Translations under genes and position numbers: made by a program
Shown here: positions 56,850 to 64,000 of the stretch, in pieces
How positions within the stretch are numbered: position 1 is the first letter of the stretch
How the letters are laid out: every line of letters begins with the position of its first letter
DNA from: Crocodylus rhombifer
Lineage: Eukaryota > Chordata > Crocodylia > Crocodylidae
Assembly: GCA_038503035.1 (NCBI GenBank)
Contig: JAVSML010024710.1
Location: 558,001-622,000, forward strand
DNA: 64,000 nt
Reading direction: 5' to 3'
Notes under the pieces: model-generated
What the model saw: only the letters and a program-made list of their open reading frames with translations
Database searches by the model: none
What the model was told of the DNA's origin: nothing

Positions 56850-56945
56850 TTATAGTATTTGTATATTGTTTTTTGTTGTAAGCCACCTCTGAGCCATTTT
56901 TGGGGAAGGTGACATACAAATTAATAAAAGAAATGTGATTAAGTT
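56850..56945 (+). mobile_element. L2/CR1-type LINE or SINE 3' tail
   Basis: 'gtaagccacctctgagccat' followed by 'tttttggggaaggtgacata' and 'aaattaataaa' matches the 3' tail shared by several reptile LINE and SINE families (taagccgccctgag...gggataaaataa). Confidence 0.5.
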
Positions 56946-58088
56946 ACTTTTTTTGTCTCGGAAGTAGTACTGATGGCAGGTCTAGTTTATCTTGAGTTTG
57001 TGGGAGGTTTTTCAAGATCCAGAAGTCCCAAATTGGGGACACAATGGTCAAATAGCATACACTTTTTTTTTTTTGGGTAGTCCCAAAACTATTTAGTTAG
57101 GTGGTTTGTACATTAACTGAAATCACAGCAGCCTTAAGAGGCAGGAATGTTAGGTCCTGTCTGTGTTTGGGAAACTTCCTAAAAAATGCCCTTCAAAATC
57201 TATATTTGTAGATAGATAGTGGTGAAGTAGAAGCAACACTAGCAAAACTAGCAGTCAGCATGATGGTATTAAATGTGGTGCCATGCTCAAATGACTATAA
57301 CTAGCTTAACATTAAATTTAAAAATTTATCTTGCATAGACTGGACCTTAAATTATAACTTGAAGATTTGAAGTAGAAGAGTCAAGTGCATATAAGAATAC
57401 ACCTGGATGTAACAAGGTGGCAGGGCAAAAAAAGTCTTCAGTGCTGACGGTTGTCACCATTGGAAACAGTTAAATATGAAATTTGGATTCTGTTCTCCTG
57501 AACTGTTGCAGAACTGGCATTTTGGTCTAGTCTATGCTAGAGAAATTTTGACGTTTCATTTAAGCATGCAGTATGTCAACATCATGCTGTGTCCCTACAC
57601 ATGCTTCAGATGGTACATATATTCTGAACACCTTTTGAATTAGGCTTGTTTTGAGGACGGTTATCCATTGCATGGCCCTCCAATGCACCTTTCTCTATAT
57701 GTGGGCATAGACTGCTGGTGTCACAGACCTAACAAAGCAAACATTCCTTTGCATTGAGGCAGCTTGTCTAATCAGCTTTTTCAATTCTGTTGCACAAAGA
57801 TCAAAATTTCTGGGAGTCATTTCTCATATACAGATACTACTTCGTTCACCATGGGGTTCAGTTGCATGCTGTTTGTACAGGATTTTGACTTTGAAGCTGT
57901 TATTAGCATGTCTTGGAGGCTACTATTAGGGTGTTGCCAGCTGGCTGGAGGATGTCTTAAGGGCACTGGTGGCCATCTGTAAGGGCAGCTGCTCTCATTT
58001 TGCAGTAACTTAATAAACAACTATCAGATGGACTGGTCGAGATGGTTGTCACTTGAGCAGTGCCAAGAGTAGGCAACAGGATGCAGTG
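56946..58088. other. Intergenic AT-rich interval, nothing recognised
   Basis: No exon or repeat recognised. Confidence 0.4.
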
Positions 58089-58096
58089 TCCTATAT

Positions 58097-58256
58097 CATT
58101 GGTTTAAAACCTGTGGTTCCTAGACCCCCAGGGGTCCACAGACGCTAAGGGGTCTACGAAAGATGATTATGACAAATCAAAAGCATGTGCAAACCCACAC
58201 TTAAAATTCAGACCTTCATTTGAAATATCCAAATGAAAAAAGGTTGAAAACTCCTG
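58097..58256. mobile_element. hAT-like MITE
   Basis: Left end CATTGGTTTAAAACCTG and right end GGTTGAAAACTCCTG are degenerate inverted repeats. Flanks TCCTATAT and TTCTATAA match at 6 of 8. 160 bp. A relative in opposite orientation is nested in the CR1 at about 19150-19370. Confidence 0.68.
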
Positions 58257-58264
58257 TTCTATAA

Positions 58265-61200
58265 AACAAAATTCAGAACAAGTAGGGGCTCTTCTAGGCC
58301 CCCTCCAAGAAAAGAAAACTTATTGGCTGAACCAAATGCTGAAAGATGTATTCTCTCACTGAGACAAAATATGCTTCTAGGTAACCCAAAGACACCAGGT
58401 GTAATGGTGCATAAAGAGGAAGCATGGGTCCTGAATGTTAGGAGTCAGGACGGCAAGGAGGCAACTAAGGAGACTGTGAATACTATTTGCAGAACAACAC
58501 TGGAGATCCAGAAGTAGCAGATAAGCCAATTCAGGGTGAAAAGTAATTGGGGGAGGAGGGCATGGATCTCTGCAGCAGATATGATTGCAAATTCAATCGC
58601 TGGTACATTTGACAGTTTTGATAGATAAGGGAAGAGTTACCCAGGTTCTTACAAAAGCTGCCATAAAGGTTCAATAAAAGGGCAGATACAGCATCACATG
58701 ACAACAAAACCATTCCCTCTCTTTAATATATCCAGAAAGCTGTAGCTTCCTTTCCTTGTTACACAGGTGCAGCTGCCAACTTCCTCTGAAGCTCAACCCA
58801 ATTCTGTACCTTAACAGTACCACTGATTTGGCATCAACCTTGAAAACCTGTTACCCTGAAAACCTCTTACCTGCTGCATAAACTACTATTACCGGTTTGG
58901 ACAAATGTGTCTAGATTGGCATGCGCATTATCTGATGCCTTATGCTGAATTAAAAATGCTAAACAACTGATGGTAAAGTAAGACATAGGTGTGAGAGACT
59001 AGACCAATTCAAGCAACAAAATAGGGGAAATTTTGGCTACTGTTTCTGGAATCAGGAAGGGAGAACAATGGGAGACCAGTAGTCCCAATAGGAATTCTAA
59101 TATTAGAAAAGCTTAAGTCTGTCTGTTCATAATGATTTATTCATGCTCTGATTGGCTGACAAACAGCCAGTCAGAGTGCAAATAAGTGTCCTGACAGAAG
59201 GCAGCCCACTGCCATGATGGTGGGGACACGGGACGAAGCACAAACTACAGGTCATACCAATATATGCAACAGATTCCAGGGCAAAATTGTTAGCCTTTGC
59301 AGGAACTACTAAAGTCACCTCCTCCTCCTACATATAGGTTATGTATGCAAATATGGTTGCATTTAATCACCAAGTTGTTACAAGTGAACAGTTTAACCCT
59401 TTTTGTTTTCAGTTGTATGCTGAAAACTGGAAATGGAACAGTATTAAAAATGAACTGCCTATAGTGTATCTGGTGATTGTACTGCATTTGTATTTAATTC
59501 AGTAAAGCCTGTGTATTTTCCTTTAAGTAAGGCAGCTACAGAATCTCCAATGATTTTTATCTTATCTTAAGTCTGCCGCAAAGCACATATATGGCAGCCC
59601 TTTCAGCGAACACACTTAAAGAGAGTTAACTGAGAGATAAGGAAAGACACAGAACGGGCACATAGGTCCAACTGTACCTCCTGAACATAAAATATATTTA
59701 AATTGCTTATATCTTTTATATATAACACCCACTATGCAATCCCTGCCCACACATCCAGCTAACTGACTAGCTGAGATATCCAACTTCTTAGGGTATTTGC
59801 TGCATTTTCCAGTGGACTGTTCCACATATTTGGGCACAGTTATTCTAGCTGATCAAAGGAATACGGAAAAAAATTCCACATTTTAAAGTTATACTCATTA
59901 TTCTCTCTCACAAGACCTGAAAACAAATGTCTGGCCATTCTATTGTCATGGTTTGGACCATAAAACCCCCCCAAAATACCTCAGTAGTTAGAATTTGAGT
60001 ATTGTGTGGAACCAGAAGTAAAGGAAGCTAGAAAGTGCACTTACAACCACCACAGAAAAACTATAATCAACTGTTTTTCCATTTGCTAGTTACCTCGGAT
60101 GTTTTGCTGCTCACTTTCCAAAACTGCCATGTTGGTCTCTTTTGAAAAAGTCTTGGATACAGCCCCAACAGCTAAGGACTTAAGAGATTTTTTGTCTTTT
60201 CTCATAGTGGGCTTGACTCCTTAACCTTGTGATACCTCCCAGAAACAATTTTTTTCAGAGATCATCATCATGAGCTTTAGAATAAGGGCTTATAAGATAG
60301 GGCAACTGCAATGCTGTAGTAGAGCTCAAATGGAGAACTCAAGCTTAAGCATCACACAAAACTGGATACTAGTGTGGCACATTGGACCACTGGCACTTCA
60401 CCAATGACGGACCACTTACTGCTTGCTAATTTGGCTTTTCAATGGAGAAAAATCGTGAAACAAGGCACTTTACTCAAATTCCTTTTTTATAAAGAAGTGC
60501 TTGCTTTTATAGGTCTAATATTTTAAAGTACTTGAAGATTATTATTAAAGTAGTACTAGATAACTGCAAGTTACAACTTGCACAGCTACTACAAGGACAG
60601 ATCATACAGATAACACTGAAAATGCTACCACTGCAAAGGTTCTTTATGGCAGCATTCATAGAAACTAAAAGGTGATGAGATTTATTTTTTTAAAGTATAA
60701 AGATTTATATTTGAAAAGGGGAAAATATAATACTGTAGCACCATATACAGTGTGTTTTAAGCAATGTAAGTTATGATGTGCCACTTGATTTTGTGAGTGT
60801 TGTGGTCAGAACCTTGTCATAACCACAGGTGCACAAAGAACATCAGGAAATGCAGTATATGTTGAGGTCACTAACTTGCCTTTGCATGTTTTCAGGAGGC
60901 ATACACTATGTTTGGGACTGCTGCAGGGAATGAATAGCTTGCTAAATTTTTGAAGCCAAGAAAACAGATATTTTTCAACATTTAATTAGGGTTTTATACG
61001 GGATAGGGAAATAATTTTAGTATAATTGTGTGCTATGATATGATAGTTAACTAACTATTTTTGTTTCACTGGTTTTTGCACTTATGTAGAAAGCTGGAGA
61101 CTACCATATAAATGACTGATTTCAGAAAAGGTATACTATTTGTAATAGTTTTCTCCTCAATTGGAAATATGGTATAAGGAGAAATTTTAAATCTTTTAGT

Positions 61201-62646
61201 AGGAAGACCACATTCATACTGAAACTGTTTCATAGGCCATCTTTCTTTCCTGTTCATGATCCTGGAAAAGAGTTCTACCAAATGCATACACCATCATAAC
61301 AAGTTAACAGTAACATTTTATGTAGAAACAAACTGCAGAGTGTTATATTCTGTTGGCTAAAATACCAAAAATCCATCTGACAACTAGATAGATATAAAAG
61401 CCCAGGTCAAAAAGAAAAAAAAGATGCTATTACAGTCTCCTGCTCATAACTGTGACAGCAAACACAAAACACCAAGATCAGAGATGGATCACAAAATTAA
61501 TAAGAAAAAAACAGTAAAAGGGCAAGCTTGATTATCCAACCAACTACTCACCCAGGTCCAAAAGAGATACAGGACCAGGATTTTCAGGTGGTCTCAAATT
61601 GGAAGTGTATGCCATTTTATGAACACTATCAAAGATTCACACTTCAATTAATATTTGTCTAATTTTGAATGCAGTTATAAACATGGACTCCAAGAACAGT
61701 TATATTAATAATTTTAAAGGTTTATAGCAGACTTTGTTCTTAAATAATAGCTTCTCCAAAAGGTCTGTGTCAATTTCCAGTCTGTATTATAGCCCTTAAA
61801 AGCCTCAGGCCTTGGCCTGCCTGGCAAGGCTGCTCACCCGTGTCTGCCAACTCCTCAATTGAACACTGGGGCGGGCAGACACAGGTGATCAGAACCCTTC
61901 ACCTGGGCCTAGCCACACACCCGCTCCCTTCCATGGACCAAAGGACTGACATTTCATATAGCAAAATTAAGATGCATTATAAAAATATCTTGCACACCAT
62001 CCTCTAACTGCACACTTTGACTGTGGTCGATGATAAATTTGGACAGAAGGTGATTTTTTTATGTGTTATTACTTAATCTATCATTGCAGACCAGCAGTTC
62101 TGTGCAAGTATTCCGCTTACATTTTCCTGGACCTTTAAAAGGCCATCTCTAGTTCTTCATAACATAGCATTATTGAGAATTAAACATGTCTTTACTTAAT
62201 CCAACAAATGTTTAAAAAAATGGTTTAAATAAAAAAGAACAATATGTCCATGAAGCATTTCTACTATAGCTGCTATAGTAACACACATAATAAAGGGAAG
62301 TTTTGTATGGGGCAAAAATTTTTTCCAGTGTATTTGAGTGTGTGCCAGCACTAGGTATGCAGCTAATTAGTCAGCTTCTCCCTCACTGAAAGAACCTTTA
62401 TAAACAACAGATCAGGGAAAGTACTTTGACAGGAATTATTAAATATTATGATGCTTTATCATAAACTACTTCTTCCTTTCCACCAAACTGGTTACTTAGG
62501 GTTTGCCCTACTGCAGCGGATTAGAAATCTGAAGATGGTGATTTCAGCATTTCATATTGTTAACTGTATTTTACTGCTGTTGCTATCCTACCTTTTAAAA
62601 AAGGTTTAAACATCTCATAATGGTCATTTAATGAGTGGAAAGTAGT
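58265..62646. other. Intergenic interval downstream of NDUFV2
   Basis: About 4.4 kb, largely AT-rich and without nameable repeats. It holds two short palindromic hairpins (59146-59176 and 61830-61892). No exon seen. Confidence 0.45.
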
Positions 62647-62695
62647 TTTATTATTCTCATACAACTTATGATTTTATAATTTATTACATCAATCC
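62647..62695 (-). promoter_or_regulatory. NDUFV2: NDUFV2 3'UTR with polyadenylation signals
   Basis: Two canonical AATAAA hexamers on the minus strand follow the NDUFV2 stop: rc of 62680-62685, only about 11 bases after the stop, and rc of 62647-62652. The second leaves a more usual spacing for a short 3'UTR. The cleavage site cannot be read from the sequence and probably lies within about 30 bases below 62647. Confidence 0.6.
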
Positions 62696-63957
<1,262 letters not shown>

Positions 63958-64000
63958 CTTGGTCCAGGTTTGGGAACTTTGCCAGCCTTAAGTTCATCAA
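63958..64000 (-). CDS. NDUFV2: NDUFV2 penultimate coding exon, 3' part (runs off window)
   Basis: NDUFV2 encodes the 24-kDa subunit of mitochondrial NADH:ubiquinone oxidoreductase (complex I), a thioredoxin-like [2Fe-2S] protein of the NADH-oxidising module in the matrix arm. Read on the minus strand, the segment translates as DELKAGKVPKPGP plus the first two bases of an Arg codon, then a GTAC splice donor (rc of 63954-63957). The peptide matches the NDUFV2 C-terminal region as I know it from mammals. The split Arg codon is completed exactly by the first base of the exon at 62789, which supports the join. The iron-sulfur cysteines and the transit peptide lie in upstream exons beyond position 64000. 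Only 43 bases of the exon are visible. Confidence 0.93.

Overview
This is a vertebrate nuclear window, not a microbial one: very low coding density, GT/AG-spliced exons, a CpG island and dense interspersed repeats. CR1 LINEs with the characteristic CR1 3' tail, L1-Tx1 LINE relics, many short hAT-type elements with 8-bp target duplications, and a MITE family with TACYGTATTTACTC-like ends point to a sauropsid, most likely a crocodilian. That assignment is inferred from repeat types; no species marker was found.

One protein-coding gene is certain. The right edge holds the end of NDUFV2 (mitochondrial complex I 24-kDa subunit) on the minus strand: the end of the penultimate exon (63958-64000), a 1.17-kb intron with an hAT-like insertion, and the last coding exon (62696-62789), with polyA signals just beyond the stop. 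Downstream is about 8 kb of intergenic DNA, then a strong CpG island (about 53.1-54.5 kb) with a good minus-strand splice donor at 53618-53623. In other amniotes, as I know the synteny, the gene after NDUFV2 in the same orientation is ANKRD12, with a non-coding first exon and a very long first intron. I therefore read the island as the ANKRD12 promoter and first exon, and positions 1-53617 as part of its first intron. This is inference; no ANKRD12 coding exon was found here. One exon-like minus-strand segment of unknown identity lies at 46880-47033.

The rest is a mosaic of repeats. 0-12 kb: hAT-like elements, MITEs and CR1 tails. 12-22 kb: LINE relics (CR1 with ORF1 esterase and ORF2 endonuclease start; two L1-Tx1 fragments on opposite strands; a decayed CR1 of about 1.9 kb; a Jockey-like LINE with a destroyed catalytic motif). 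22-31 kb: nested DNA elements, a 100-N assembly gap, and a CR1 with a 223-codon open C-terminal frame inserted in possible LTR-like sequence. 31-53 kb: more hAT-like elements, MITEs, an older CR1, and a hairpin of pre-miRNA size at 48304-48401. 54-63 kb: intergenic DNA with hAT-like elements.

No operon, phage, CRISPR array, toxin or other novel multi-gene system was seen. The most useful leads are the 48.3-kb hairpin, the island's cluster of a perfect heat-shock element, a YY1-like motif and NRF1-like sites, the shared CTAG-type core in hAT target duplications, and the Jockey-like LINE.
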